From Ophiothrix spiculata (taxonomy: Eukaryota > Echinodermata > Ophiuroidea > Amphilepidida > Ophiotrichidae): a stretch of 27,475 bases of DNA. This document shows positions 1-9,653 of the stretch, piece after piece. Within the stretch, counting starts at the first letter, position 1. The number at the start of each line of letters is the position of its first letter. The stretch lies in assembly GCA_000969725.1 (NCBI GenBank), contig JXSR01S063279.1; one strand, given 5' to 3'. The position numbers and the translations under genes were made by a program. The notes under the pieces were generated by a model that did no database searches, was not told the origin of the DNA, and worked only from the letters and a program-made list of their open reading frames with translations.

Positions 1-216
1 TTATCTATAAATACCTTACTGTCTGTAACACAAATTGAATTATAATTGATTTGCCGTATGCAGATGAATGATGAATTGAAATTATCGACAGATGTGATAA
101 AGTGACAAAATTAATTTCATATTTGGATTAATTATTATAATGCTAATATTATAATATAATAAGACAAAAAATAAAATGGACTTGATTTCAATCATGTTAA
201 CCTTATGAGAAACTAG
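1..216. other. AT-rich intergenic or intronic DNA, nothing recognised
   Basis: No open frame, splice pair or repeat with support. If the gene starting at 2526 is real, this may be inside its introns. Confidence 0.4.
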
Positions 217-220
217 TTAA

Positions 221-975
221 GGGCACGAGGAATCCACATGCTCAGGAAAATGTGAGTCCTAACTATTTTTCAATCATGAAAAGATAAATAGTTTCCACTG
301 CCTTCGCGGGGACTCAACCATGGATTATGGCGGGGGTTAGTCATGCATTACGAAGCGAGAGATCTACCGCTGAGCTATCAAGGCAGAGTTTAGATGGTGA
401 ACTAAAATCTAAAACATAAACTTTTCTTAGAATGCCGTATTGTTTACATAAAAATTGCAATTTTTGCCTCATTGGAATGCTCAATTTGTAAGTAAATTAT
501 GCGAATGCGTATATCAGACAAAATGTAGATAATGTAGGTACTGAAATCAGGCTATTCACAGCTCAAACAGGGCGAACTCAGAGTCATAATTCACGCCCGG
601 TTTTTCGGGCAAAACAACGCGGGTTTGTTACATTATCATTCAAAATCAACACAACACATTTATAAAATATTATTTATAATTCAATAAAAAGTATCAAGCC
701 TACAATCTGTCAAAATTTGAAAACAGGCGAATCGTTCGAACATCATATAATTTTAAGGTTCCGGCGAAAAAGGTGTAAATTTTTCGAAGTAGTTTATTGA
801 CGTAATTTTGACCTTGATAATGGACGTGAAATCACTACTAAAGTCTCATTTATAAACTAGAGACTCTATTACATATGTACGCCACAAATTGTATTATTCT
901 GATATGTGTAAGTAGGTAAAAAGTTGCAGTAAAGATGCCGTTGGCAGAAATGGTACCCATTTAGGGACTGTAGCC
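221..975. mobile_element. TTAA-flanked non-autonomous element, copy 1 (755 bp)
   Basis: It is bounded by TTAA at 217-220 and 976-979. A second copy at 16096-16847 matches over the whole length, and similarity stops at the TTAA in both copies on both sides. The ends show a short imperfect inversion (GGGCAC at the left, GGCTAC reading in from the right). A TTAA target duplication is typical of piggyBac-type and a few other cut-and-paste families, so this looks like a MITE of such a family. It has no coding capacity. It carries a tRNA-like segment on the minus strand at 298-386. The superfamily is an inference. Confidence 0.75.
298..386 (-). repeat. tRNA-like segment inside TTAA element copy 1
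   Basis: Reading the minus strand, a perfect 7-bp acceptor-type stem (CTGCCTT with AAGGCAG) encloses an A-box match TAGCTCAGCGG, an anticodon-loop-like TTCGTAA (CGT, Thr-like) and a B-box-like GGTTGAGTCC. The anticodon stem does not pair and the variable region is too long, so it is not a working tRNA. The B-box has lost one C compared with copy 2. It is probably a captured tRNA-derived or SINE head. Confidence 0.6.
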
Positions 976-2460
976 TTAATTCTGAAATGCTCACTTTTAG
1001 TATCATTCAAATACCTTTCGTCACGGTAATATTTTTTGTGTAAAATACACTTGTCATCCCATAGTATAAATAAAATTGAAATTCATATTCAAATAAATAT
1101 ATTATTATTTGATTCGTTTAGATAATAAAAGAAAGGCATTTCTTGGAAAGCAAGTTCAAATATATATCAAGGGCATTGGATAGAAATCATTTTAAAAATA
1201 ATGAACGGTTAAATGTTACAATTATGGTTATTTAGAGCATCATAAAATGCGCGTTAAATGAACACTTTTGTGCAATATATCTATTTTCTGAATTAAATTA
1301 CTTGTAAAATATATGTCTGAACTATAACATCTTGTAATGAGTTTCATTTGCAGTTCATCAAAACTGATCATGGCAGCCGATCATGGAACTTAATCAAAAT
1401 TTTTACTAAATCATATCAATTGAATAACTGTATAAGATTTTAAAGAATTTGAAGATGAAAACAAAATTTGAATTGCATACAGATACGTTTATACATAATA
1501 GAATGCGTCTAAATAAAGAGCTATAGATAGATAATATACACGTACATCGCGAGTATTTGTTTGCTATACGTAGTTATTGAAATTGAAAGTACCCTTCTAA
1601 TCAATCGCAATATCATAGCGGATAAACATGTGTATGCATTAGAGCTATCAAAATGAAAATGACGCGCACGAACCAAACAGTTTGATCAAAGTATTCTACT
1701 TTGGTTTAATTTTCTCTTTAGATGTATAGATACTTGTGCATCGTTGATGATTAATTTTCAATTATCTATTAGAACTTTAAAGGTACTTTCCCGGCAGTTA
1801 AGTGGAAGAATAATGTTTCTGGAATGAAATCGGTCAATTATTATATTCAAGCCTGACTATATTCATGACATAGTACTGTTATGACTATATTTCAAAACTG
1901 AATGTACGTGTTAGCTTGTGTTGTTGTTAAGAACAACAAAAGCAATCGAACATTTACAAAGCGTAAAATTGAAAATCAGAAAAATTGAATTGAATGTTAA
2001 TACAAAATCACTTTGGCATTTTTGCAACATTGTGTGTAGCAAAGAGCTTCGTATCTTAGGATGTTGTTGTTGTTGTTGGTGGTGTTTTTTGTTTTATTTG
2101 GGGGGGGGGGGGCAGTGTTACAAAGTCAAAATCTCGCAAACATAAATGGCATGTGCTCCGGTCCAAGCAGGTGAGATTCAATCGCGATGATTGATATGTT
2201 TGGTAGTAATAAAAGAGGGATAACATTGATATACACCATCGTCTGGTAAAATATACAATAGTTCTAGTACAGGTTTAAGCATGGTCTTTTGCTGAAGTCC
2301 GGGATGATCAGGTTGTGTGGGGGTATGTGTGCGTGGTGTGTTAAGGTGAGAGCAGAACTAAAATGAAGAGTTCAAGATATGAAGACACAAGAATATAACA
2401 AATTCAGTAAGCAGACGTCATAGGCGTACAAGTAAACAAAAAAGCTTAAAATGCAGACTC
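976..2460. other. Non-coding AT-rich stretch with simple repeats
   Basis: No supported gene. The frame open from 1918 starts on TTG and runs through GTT repeats and a G run, so it is not a gene. A GTGAGA after CCAAGCAG at 2171 on the plus strand is an isolated donor-like site. Confidence 0.4.
2062..2112 (+). repeat. (GTT)n tract and 13-base poly-G run
   Basis: About six GTT units from 2062 are followed by a T-rich stretch and an uninterrupted G run at 2100-2112. The G run may form G-quadruplex-like structures and is a likely site of length error in assembly. Confidence 0.85.
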
Positions 2461-2462
2461 AC

Positions 2463-2526
2463 CTCTTTTCTCAATACGTCACCATCCGCTGGTGTAGATT
2501 CCGTATCCAATATACTCATTTTACCT
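2463..2526 (-). CDS. Probable first coding exon of another minus-strand gene (partial)
   Basis: On the minus strand a possible acceptor (TTAATCTAACAG) precedes AGGTAAAATG. The ATG at 2519 opens 19 codons, MSILDTESTPADGDVLRKE, that end at phase 0 on GAG before the donor GTGAGTC. The peptide is polar and acidic like many N-termini and has more even base composition than its surroundings. No following exon could be identified between 1 and 2460, so the rest may lie past a long intron or outside the window. The product is unknown. It could be a chance ATG plus donor, but a consensus GTGAGT at the end of an open frame makes a real exon more likely than not. Confidence 0.5.
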
Positions 2527-2531
2527 CTGTT

Positions 2532-3148
2532 AGATTAATTCCACAAAACTGGTCAAATATTTTCCGATTCAGTTGATAAAAATTCAATTTCCACCGATAC
2601 AATATTTCAATATCTAAATTGAATGTACGCTATACAGCCATCCACATCTGTTACCATATCATAGTAAACATACGATGCATTCATCAGGTAGCATTACGTC
2701 GACATTACGAAATACAATTTGTGTTTTGAACGCAAGTGATACCTCATTGACGTGGTAGTGTACAATATCTATTTATCATCAAAAAGAGGGCAATGGAATA
2801 ACGTGCACTTTGTCTGGGCACAGTCTGTAATGATATAGAAGGCGTTCTGTAAGTCACAAAGGCCATCCAGTTGTAATATCGCTAATAATTGCTCCGATGC
2901 TAATGAGAGCAACGATCCAAATGTCATAGTTTAGTGATGGTGTATTTCTCTGAACTATCACGAATAATCAGTTAACATATGCAACGACGTGTAAATGCCG
3001 CCAGTGCACATTTAGGGGCTTTTGCAATGATTGAAAAAAAATCTTTTTAGAACGCACTTATTGGAATTCATTTTTAAAAAGAGCCTATTTGAATCATAGT
3101 ACTTCAGTTATTATTCCAGTCCCATGTCTTGTTTATCTTTTGAACCTA
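2532..3148. other. Non-coding stretch upstream of the candidate 2526 exon
   Basis: No open frame or repeat recognised. It lies between the candidate coding exon and the large inverted-repeat element. Confidence 0.35.
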
Positions 3149-3164
3149 CACACAACATATTTAC

Positions 3165-3389
3165 TGAGTCAAGTGACTCAGATACGTGTGTCTTTTATTT
3201 GTCTCTGTAGTGATGCACTTTGTATGCTAACTGAGTCACTGTAGTGAGTCATGTGACTCAGATGTGATGAGTCAAATGACTCCGATCAAGTACAGTTGAA
3301 TCAAAAGACTCAACTTACCTTAATGAGTCATCAGTTTTGTCTCTGTAGTGACGCACTTGCTTGTGTAAAATGAGTCAAAAGACTCAGAT
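3165..3389. repeat. Left arm cluster of TGAGTCA / TGACTCA palindromes
   Basis: Exact heptamers start at 3165, 3174, 3232, 3245, 3254, 3268, 3324 and 3371. Several form a 16-bp palindrome TGAGTCAnnTGACTCA (3165, 3245, and with one or two changes 3268 and 3371). A segment beginning GTCTCTGTAGTGA is also duplicated about 138 bp apart (3201 and 3339). Confidence 0.9.
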
Positions 3390-3754
3390 TAAAGATAATG
3401 CAGGTCATTTGACTTCGAGTGACGTCCTTTATGTGCACAAACATCAAACATGGAGGATGATATCCGAAAGGTGTTGGTGACTGTAGACACAATATTGTCC
3501 ATCATCAATATAGTAGGTACTAATTCCGAGTCAAATTCCGAGTCCAAGAGGTTAAGCTTTGGCTAAGCTTACTGCAGGCTCATTCTCCGATAAACCGTGC
3601 AACTTTGGTTAGAGAAATGTTGAAATTTCGACTACTAACAACTCATGAAAAACATACAAAATCATAAACTCTTATGGCTTCTGAAGAAGAAAAAGTGCAT
3701 GGGATATGTTTTAAAAATACTTGATTTTTAACCATTGTATTCCCTATACCTAAT

Positions 3755-4139
3755 GTTCGTATCTGTTGGTTCGTATCTGTTGGAATCTTTTTTTAAATAT
3801 TCATTATTGAGAAAATTAGTTTCCTTACAAACTTGATCTTTACACTAAATTAGAAGATCTACACATACTACACTGTGGTGTATTATTTCGCTCATAGTGT
3901 ACCGCGTTTTGCGAAAAGGCGACAAAATGTGTGGTTCGTATCTGTTGCGACGTGACAGTCACATAGGGGTTTTTTGATATTAATATCCTTGTAAATCATT
4001 ACTGTAAATATATAATTCTATATAACATATATGTTATTCAAGACTGAAGTTTACTTGATAAATCTAATGCGGAATCATCCATCAACATATTGATTTTCAC
4101 ACTTTGTTATCGATTTTAGAATTCGGTTCGTATCTGTTT
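3755..4139 (+). repeat. Four direct copies of TTCGTATCTGTT in the element centre
   Basis: Copies of (G)GTTCGTATCTGTT lie at 3755, 3768, 3933 and 4125, the first two back to back. All are on the plus strand in the part between the inverted arms. Their function is unknown. Confidence 0.85.
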
Positions 4140-4776
4140 GCAATATTGGCGACATGATTTAAAAAGCTATTATGTCATATTAAATACTTAATATAATTAA
4201 ACTTTATATGTCATTACTAATACCTATTACGGGCTATTAAAAAATATGCATTGCGTTTGAAATGCCCGAATATTTTAGGAACGGGGCCACATAAAACGTA
4301 AAAAGTATGGCTGGCGACATGGGGAAAAGTAACGATTTTGCATTTTCAGATTAATCGTTATCTACTTTCCTGGCATGCTAAAATGTTTAGCTTCACACAT
4401 GTTACTAATGTGACTTTAATGTATTAACTAGATCACTCAAATTATTTGTAATAGGCTTAACAACGCTAAACTAGTTACACGAACATGAGCGACAGCACAA
4501 CGGCAAAGTTGCACGCTTTATCTGAGAATGAGCCTGCAGTAAAACAACAATGGACTAAATGGTCCAATATTGTAAGCTTAATGTAGTAATTTATACTTGT
4601 AGCTTGATGTCAGCTCCAGAAGTTCCACATATTACTTCTGACAGTGTAAAATGCCAAAAACAGTGCTCACAGAAATGACAATTTTGTGTCATCAACCACT
4701 AACAAACGCTTTCGTTACCGACCATGCATGTTCAAGAAAATGGCCGACCCACAGCCTCGTTTTTAAATTTCGTATT

Positions 4777-4987
4777 TGACTCAGTAATTTATGTAAATGA
4801 GTCAAAAGTCGTTATTGACTCAAAATTCTCCAACAAGTGAGTCAATATGATATCATCATACTGAGTCACCTGAAATTTGACTCACTATTGGAGTATCTGT
4901 GAGTCAATTATGATTCACGTAATGTCATAACTGAGTCAATTTGTACATGACTCACGTAAAATAAGGCAACACGAGTCAATTGACTCA
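4777..4987. repeat. Right arm cluster of TGAGTCA / TGACTCA motifs
   Basis: Exact heptamers start at 4777, 4798, 4816, 4838, 4862, 4878, 4900, 4932, 4948 and 4981, alternating in orientation with spacing of about 15-30 bp. The last is part of a palindrome with CGAGTCA at 4972. Confidence 0.9.
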
Positions 4988-5005
4988 GTAAATATTTTGT
5001 GTGTA

Positions 5006-7150
5006 GGATCACACATGGGTACCTAAGTATTTGTATGTGTGTTTTTTTTCAAAAACAAATCACAATAATCATAAGCAAATCAACTGAATCTTTTAAAAAA
5101 TATAGCATGTAAGACCCTTTAAAAATCAACCGAAACTGGTTCATCATGATGGGACCACGCATGCAGAGAGTTAACAAAAAAGAATATATCCAGCTGATTT
5201 TTAGTTAATTTTAGAATTTCAACTCACTAGAGTCTTTCCCACTGAGTTTTGTTTATGCTTTGACTTTTCTATTAACAATTGAAACACTAAGTCAGAAACC
5301 ATAGGAGTTCTGTAAGTACATACGTCATAAACCCTGCAGATTTCCCTGCAGCCCACGTGTTTTTAAACCGTTCCCGTCTTCAACTACCCTTTATATTGAT
5401 AAATATTTGAGTACACGAGTAACAATTTTGATTTGATATTCTGTACTGTTAAGCTGTAATTTTGGGTAGAATTGCGTCATGTAAAATACTGTAAGATTAA
5501 CAGCATTTTAATATTGGTATGCCCGACATAAATAATACTCTTGTTTAATACTCTACAACTCTAATACTGAACATTCATAAACCAATATAAAGAAACACTC
5601 ACCCTCAATTCTTATCTTTTCTTTGGCGTTTTATTCTAAATGTCCTTTGGTCTGAATAATTGCTTCCTTCAAACTACATTGATTTAATTAAGCAAGGTGT
5701 AAGTATAAAGTGTAACATTATGTTCAGTCTCACATACCTCCGCAGCACTACAATATTGCCTATCAAAGTAATTGACAAGTAATTAGCAATGGTACATTTT
5801 GTTGTTGTGTCTCAGAGACAGTTGGGTGATACTTTCATTATTTTAATTTCAAACTTTACTGAAGTCGGATTGCCTTTCAAATGGTGAAGAAACGGTACAT
5901 CTTCTACCTGATCTTTAGCTCTTGTTTCGGACTGTCAATATTACTCAATTGGTGTATACGTATACCATGTCTGGTACTCTCTGAAATTCTGAATCAAACT
6001 TGCTGAGTCCGTGGGAGGGGAGATCAGGGGAACGATACTAGTTCTACCTGATCTTCTAAAAATAGAAACGCATGTCGTTAGAGTGTTTTATCAATAAAGA
6101 TGTTCTGTTGAATTGACCTATTATGATTGTTTCACTTTTGTAAATAAATGTTTTTAATAATTTTCTAGTCAAGTGTTTGATTTCATCCTAATTTTTAAAA
6201 TATTGCCAAATAATGGAAATAAGCTTCACCAACATATTGTCAATAAAAGTTATTTAGTCAAAATACCTTTAAATCTATTTTTGATAACATTTCAAAACCT
6301 AAGATAATAAAAGAAATGAGATAACTCTTCCTAGACGTATATATGTTTCGTGAGGTCTTAAAACCAATAATATTATTTTTTTTACATAAAATGTGTATTT
6401 ATGATTATAGGCTTTCCAGAAAGGGAAAATGACCAAAATCATACATTTTAGTGAAAAACATCACCATCAATCATGCAGGTCCAGTACTGATATAAATCAT
6501 CTTCTGAAAAAAATTGTAATCTTTTCAATATGGTTAAGATAGTTAGTTGTAGAGTTAGAGTAGAAAAGCGTTAAATGATGCACTTGGTTTGGATGTTCGC
6601 TTGTAACATAACATTTGAAGAAAATGTAAGTAAAATTGTAACCAACAGTTCTAATATCAGTGCTTAAATGTGCAACAAAGCAGTGAAATGAATGCACATG
6701 TACAGTTCTATAATTATGGTCGTCAGCGTAAAATATATGCAGCATTTATCAAAAAGAACAAAATGATTATCTAGTACTATAGGATTCTATATACAGCATT
6801 TTATCCAAAAAAAAGACAACTAATACCGTAATTAACTCTTATAGTGACCATGGTCGCAACATTTAAAATTCAAAATCAGAAGCATATATTTGCCAGTCTG
6901 CGGTCACTCAAGACCTTTCAATTAGATACCGTAGATTTCTATCTTTCCTGAATATCTTACATGTCTTTATTCCATGACTTTTTTTCAAAAGTTTGTTTGT
7001 CTTGACCACAGCGTTGACTATATCATCAGATCGTTCACGCATCATGTATATTGGTGAATGGTCAAAGCAGGAACTGCTTTATGATGTGTTTGAAAGTCGT
7101 CCAATTCCATTGGCAGAGACAACTTTACATAGCCTACATGAAATATCAAA
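5006..7150. other. Non-coding stretch, no supported gene
   Basis: No credible exon pair apart from the possible untranslated exon near 5595-5648. TCTACCTGATCTT occurs twice, near 5903 and 6041. Minus-strand open frames of 60-80 codons here lack any coding signature. Confidence 0.4.
5595..5648 (-). other. Possible non-coding (5' UTR) exon
   Basis: On the minus strand an acceptor-like CAATTATTCAG is followed by about 50 nt and a strong donor, GAGG before GTGAGTG. All three frames contain a stop, so it could only be untranslated. It lies upstream of, and on the same strand as, the candidate first coding exon at 2526-2463, so it could be that gene's leader exon. The evidence is only the splice-site consensus, and the edges are approximate. 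Confidence 0.18.
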
Positions 7151-7440
7151 GGGTGTGTGATTGAGTGGTTAGAGCACTGGACTCGTAATACAGAGGACCC
7201 GTGTTTGAGCCCCTGTCAAATCACATCTCTTTGTTTCCTCGGGCAAAATCTTTTCACAAATTGCTCCGTTGTTCGTAAGTTAAGGTAAAATAAAGCAAGC
7301 ATTGGTCCCATGTGCAAAACGATTCTCCTCTTGTAGCGCTGCATAAATGTGTACTTGGTGAGCTATATGGCGACACCTGTAATAGACTTATTCGGATCTC
7401 TATAAATAAGTTTAGCGCCCAACTTTGTGAAAAAAATGAC
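7151..7440 (+). mobile_element. tRNA-derived SINE (Thr-like head)
   Basis: The head at 7151-7225 has an A-box-like TGATTGAGTGG, an anticodon arm with CTCGTAA (CGT, Thr-like) and a B-box TGTTTGAGCCC at 7202-7212, but the stems are imperfect. It is followed by TTTCCTCGGGCAAAATC and CTGCATAAATGTGTACTTG, which resemble the body of tRNA-headed SINEs common in marine invertebrates. The right end is approximate, and no clear target duplication was found. It lies about 230 bp beyond the stop of the 226-aa gene and is opposite to it, so it may sit in that gene's 3' UTR. The family name cannot be given from sequence alone. Confidence 0.65.
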
Positions 7441-7667
7441 TTGAAAACTAAATGCATGTGGCTATATACGTGACGTCATTTCAATTTGATGATTCATTTC
7501 ATTCCAGTCCCTGAAATGATTTTACGACTCATGTGCCGTGATAAACAGTTCTTCTGCAAGACGTCGAAACATTGAGTTTACTATAATTCATTACTAGAGG
7601 AAAATAACGTCAAACTTCAAAGCCACAAAGATGCGTAATTCATATTAAATACTATCCCATAATTACG

Positions 7668-8233
7668 TCAGTTCGTTTCTTGGACGGTTATAGTAACTTT
7701 TGATAATAAATCTGCCGTGTCTAGAGATTCAAAAAGCACCGTCGACTCATCCTTACAATTTTGGTCACTATGGGGAATTTCATTTTCAATGTCCGGGTCA
7801 TGGCTTTTCTTTTCTAGTTCATCTCCACTGACACTGCACCAATCCGTTTTCTTTTTGTCGTCCTTTTTCTTACTCTTTCGACTCTTTTTTGTCTTCGGGG
7901 ATTTTTCTTTGGAATCCTCGATTTTTTTAGATTTGTCTTTTTTGTCCTTCTTTTTTGAATTCTGCGCTTCTCCTTCATCTGATAAGGAGTCATTGTCACA
8001 TATTTGTTCCTCAAGCTCATCATAAGCATGCCAGCTCCGTCTTCTGAATGAGGTGGGCGATTTGGGCAAAGGAATTTTGTTAGTGACCGATTTGATACCA
8101 GACGACAAGCCTGATGCGGCTTTCTTAATTCCACCTTTCCCGCTTTCAAATGCACCAGTTGCTGTAATTTTTAACTCGTCTGATATGCGTCGCATATTAT
8201 TCCGTTTTGGTTCTGCTAGATAATCTGCCATAT
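7668..8233 (-). CDS. Exon 3 (terminal coding) of the 226-aa gene
   Basis: 566 nt. The acceptor is TTATTTATTCAATACAG. The reading frame continues from exon 2 through MADYLAEPKRNN to the stop TGA. This exon holds the Gly/Ser/Lys stretch, the FRRRSW motif, the lysine-rich tract and the acidic tail. Its first ATG could start a 187-aa protein alone, but the exact phase match with two upstream exons favours the spliced form. An open frame on the opposite strand here is a shadow of the Lys codons. Confidence 0.9.
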
Positions 8234-9535
8234 CTGTATTGAATAAATAAGAAAAAGATTTTCATGAATATTTCACTGATGTGTTCTCACTACACATCGT
8301 TCAATTGGGATTCCTAAAATTATGGCATCATACATCTAAAAGGCATCATTATACTTAACTTAACCAAATTTACCCTGCTTTTTCAAAGAGATACCGTAAA
8401 GCAGCAAGAACAAAATCACAATAAAGGTGAAAAATGCAAACAAAGAAAATCAGAAAAACAAAGTCACTGTGGATGGAGATAAGTTTTGACATTTGATTTG
8501 AATGTGTCCAAGTCCTTGGCAGCACGGATGGATATTATACCTACGTTATCATATTTTTTTTAAAGTGTACGTACGAATAGTGCATTTTCTAAACATTGCT
8601 CAATATTGTTTATGGATCATTCCCGTTAATGGTGTTTAACTGAGTAAGTTCGTAAAATGATTCTGGGTGACGTAAAACCCCCAAAAAATTTGTGATGACA
8701 GCCCATCACATCTTGCATTAATTTCCCATGTACTTACAGTCAGCCTTGTCATAAAAGTGCATGACATAAAAAGTCAAATTTGACTAAAGTATAAACATTC
8801 AATAGGCCTGTATGCTTTACTTTCGAACTCAAATTTTGAGACGTTATAGCACAATCTTTAGAAACAACGACACTCTTACAGATTTGGAGATTTACATGAT
8901 GCAAATTATAGACAAAGCAGTACATGTGTATATGTTAATAGCTATCTTATAAAAATATCACACATATATTTTTACCTTCTTTGTGGGGATCAAATATGGT
9001 GGAATTTTCTTTGTTGCTTGATATAGTTTCTCCATCATTAAGCATGTTCTGAAAAAAGAGACAGAAAAAATATCATGACAAGCTAGTGTGGTTTTGCACA
9101 TTGTAAAATAAACGTACATTATTTTGTTCTATGATTGAATGATTCTGCCCGTCCATCACAAACAAATGATGAAGTCGACCATTGTGATCGTTGTAGTTTT
9201 CGATAAAATAGCATTTTGAAATCTCCCAAAACAAGTTTTTAAACAACATATCAGTCATCACCAAAGACAGAGGGAAGATAGTCATATGAAGATAGTCATA
9301 TGACGGTAAATTTGAACCCACTGTCGTGCATTTTTAATCGAAGAGGATTTGTCAGATTTATTATGAACGGCGTCGGTCTTAATATTAGAATTTCCGTGAA
9401 TTTGTTCGAAAAGTTGGAAATAATGTTGCAAAAATTGACTTCATATCAAGATTGGAGAGAATTTGAGACATGAAATTTATCAGTTGTCTGTACCTTTCGA
9501 GTCTCATGTCGGTTATCGGTTGTCTCCTCCCCCAT
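7668..9535 (-). CDS. Spliced gene, 3 coding exons, 226-aa lysine-rich protein of unknown function
   Basis: Join 9535-9494, 9048-8976 and 8233-7668 on the minus strand. The introns are 445 and 742 nt with GT-AG ends, and the junction phases (0, then 1) fit exactly to give 681 nt including TGA. The protein begins MGEETTDNRHETRK and ends KVTITVQETN. I see no signal peptide or membrane segment. Residues about 62-93 are Gly/Ala/Ser/Lys-rich and could form an amphipathic helix. Two RRxS kinase-type sites lie near residues 53-56 and 102-105. Residues about 131-168 are a Lys/Asp/Ser low-complexity tract, and the C-terminal 50 residues are acidic. This suggests a largely disordered cytosolic or nuclear protein. 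I recognise no family. The start ATG (context AATAATGG) is the only one in exon 1. A mariner element ends 118 bp upstream. No AATAAA lies close downstream on this strand; the first one seen is at 6971-6966. The exon structure is well supported, the function is unknown. Confidence 0.85.
8976..9048 (-). CDS. Exon 2 of the 226-aa gene
   Basis: 73 nt. The acceptor is preceded by a strong pyrimidine tract (TCTGTCTCTTTTTTCAG) and the exon ends AAAGAAG before the donor GTAAAAAT. It encodes NMLNDGETISS and then NKENSTIFDPHKE, and the last G joins AT of exon 3 to make GAT (Asp39). Confidence 0.8.
9494..9535 (-). CDS. Exon 1 (coding) of the 226-aa gene
   Basis: Fourteen codons, MGEETTDNRHETRK, ending in AAG before the donor GTACAG. 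Phase 0 at the junction matches exon 2. A possible acceptor (AATTGTAG) lies just upstream of the ATG, so a separate non-coding 5' exon further right is possible. Confidence 0.75.
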
Positions 9536-9653
9536 TATTATCTACAATTATGTAATTATAATCATAAGTATCAAACTTAATCTAACACAAAAACCAGAGA
9601 AGACATTTCAATACCTAATAATTTATAAGGCCACTCCTGATCATCTTTAACTA

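Larger units (their letters stand above)
3149..5003. mobile_element. Inverted-repeat element with arrays of TGAGTCA motifs (1855 bp)
   Basis: The ends are inverted copies: CACACAACATATTTACTGAG at 3149 and, read from the right end at 5003, CACACAAAATATTTACTGAG. TA lies directly outside both ends (3147-3148 and 5004-5005). The inversion continues inward as subterminal arms; for example 3570-3606 is mirrored at 4504-4541 (core CTGCAGGCTCATTCTC). The arms hold 18 exact TGAGTCA/TGACTCA heptamers. The centre holds four copies of TTCGTATCTGTT. No open frame of transposase size is present, so it is non-autonomous. Dense subterminal repeats are known as transposase-binding sites in hAT, CACTA and P-type elements. 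The CAC start with TA or 2-3 bp flanks slightly favours a CACTA-like or Tc1-like class, but I cannot assign it. Confidence 0.8.

Noticed and set aside
1918-2145. 75-codon open frame on the plus strand
   Set aside because: It starts on TTG, and the Cys/Gly-rich part is only the translation of GTT repeats and the poly-G run.
7151-7225. Functional tRNA-Thr gene
   Set aside because: The anticodon, T and acceptor stems are imperfect and SINE-like sequence follows, so it is a SINE head.
7717-8155. Open frames on both strands overlapping exon 3 of the 226-aa gene
   Set aside because: Ser/Phe-rich and Arg/Lys-rich shadows of the lysine codons; the spliced minus-strand frame explains the region.
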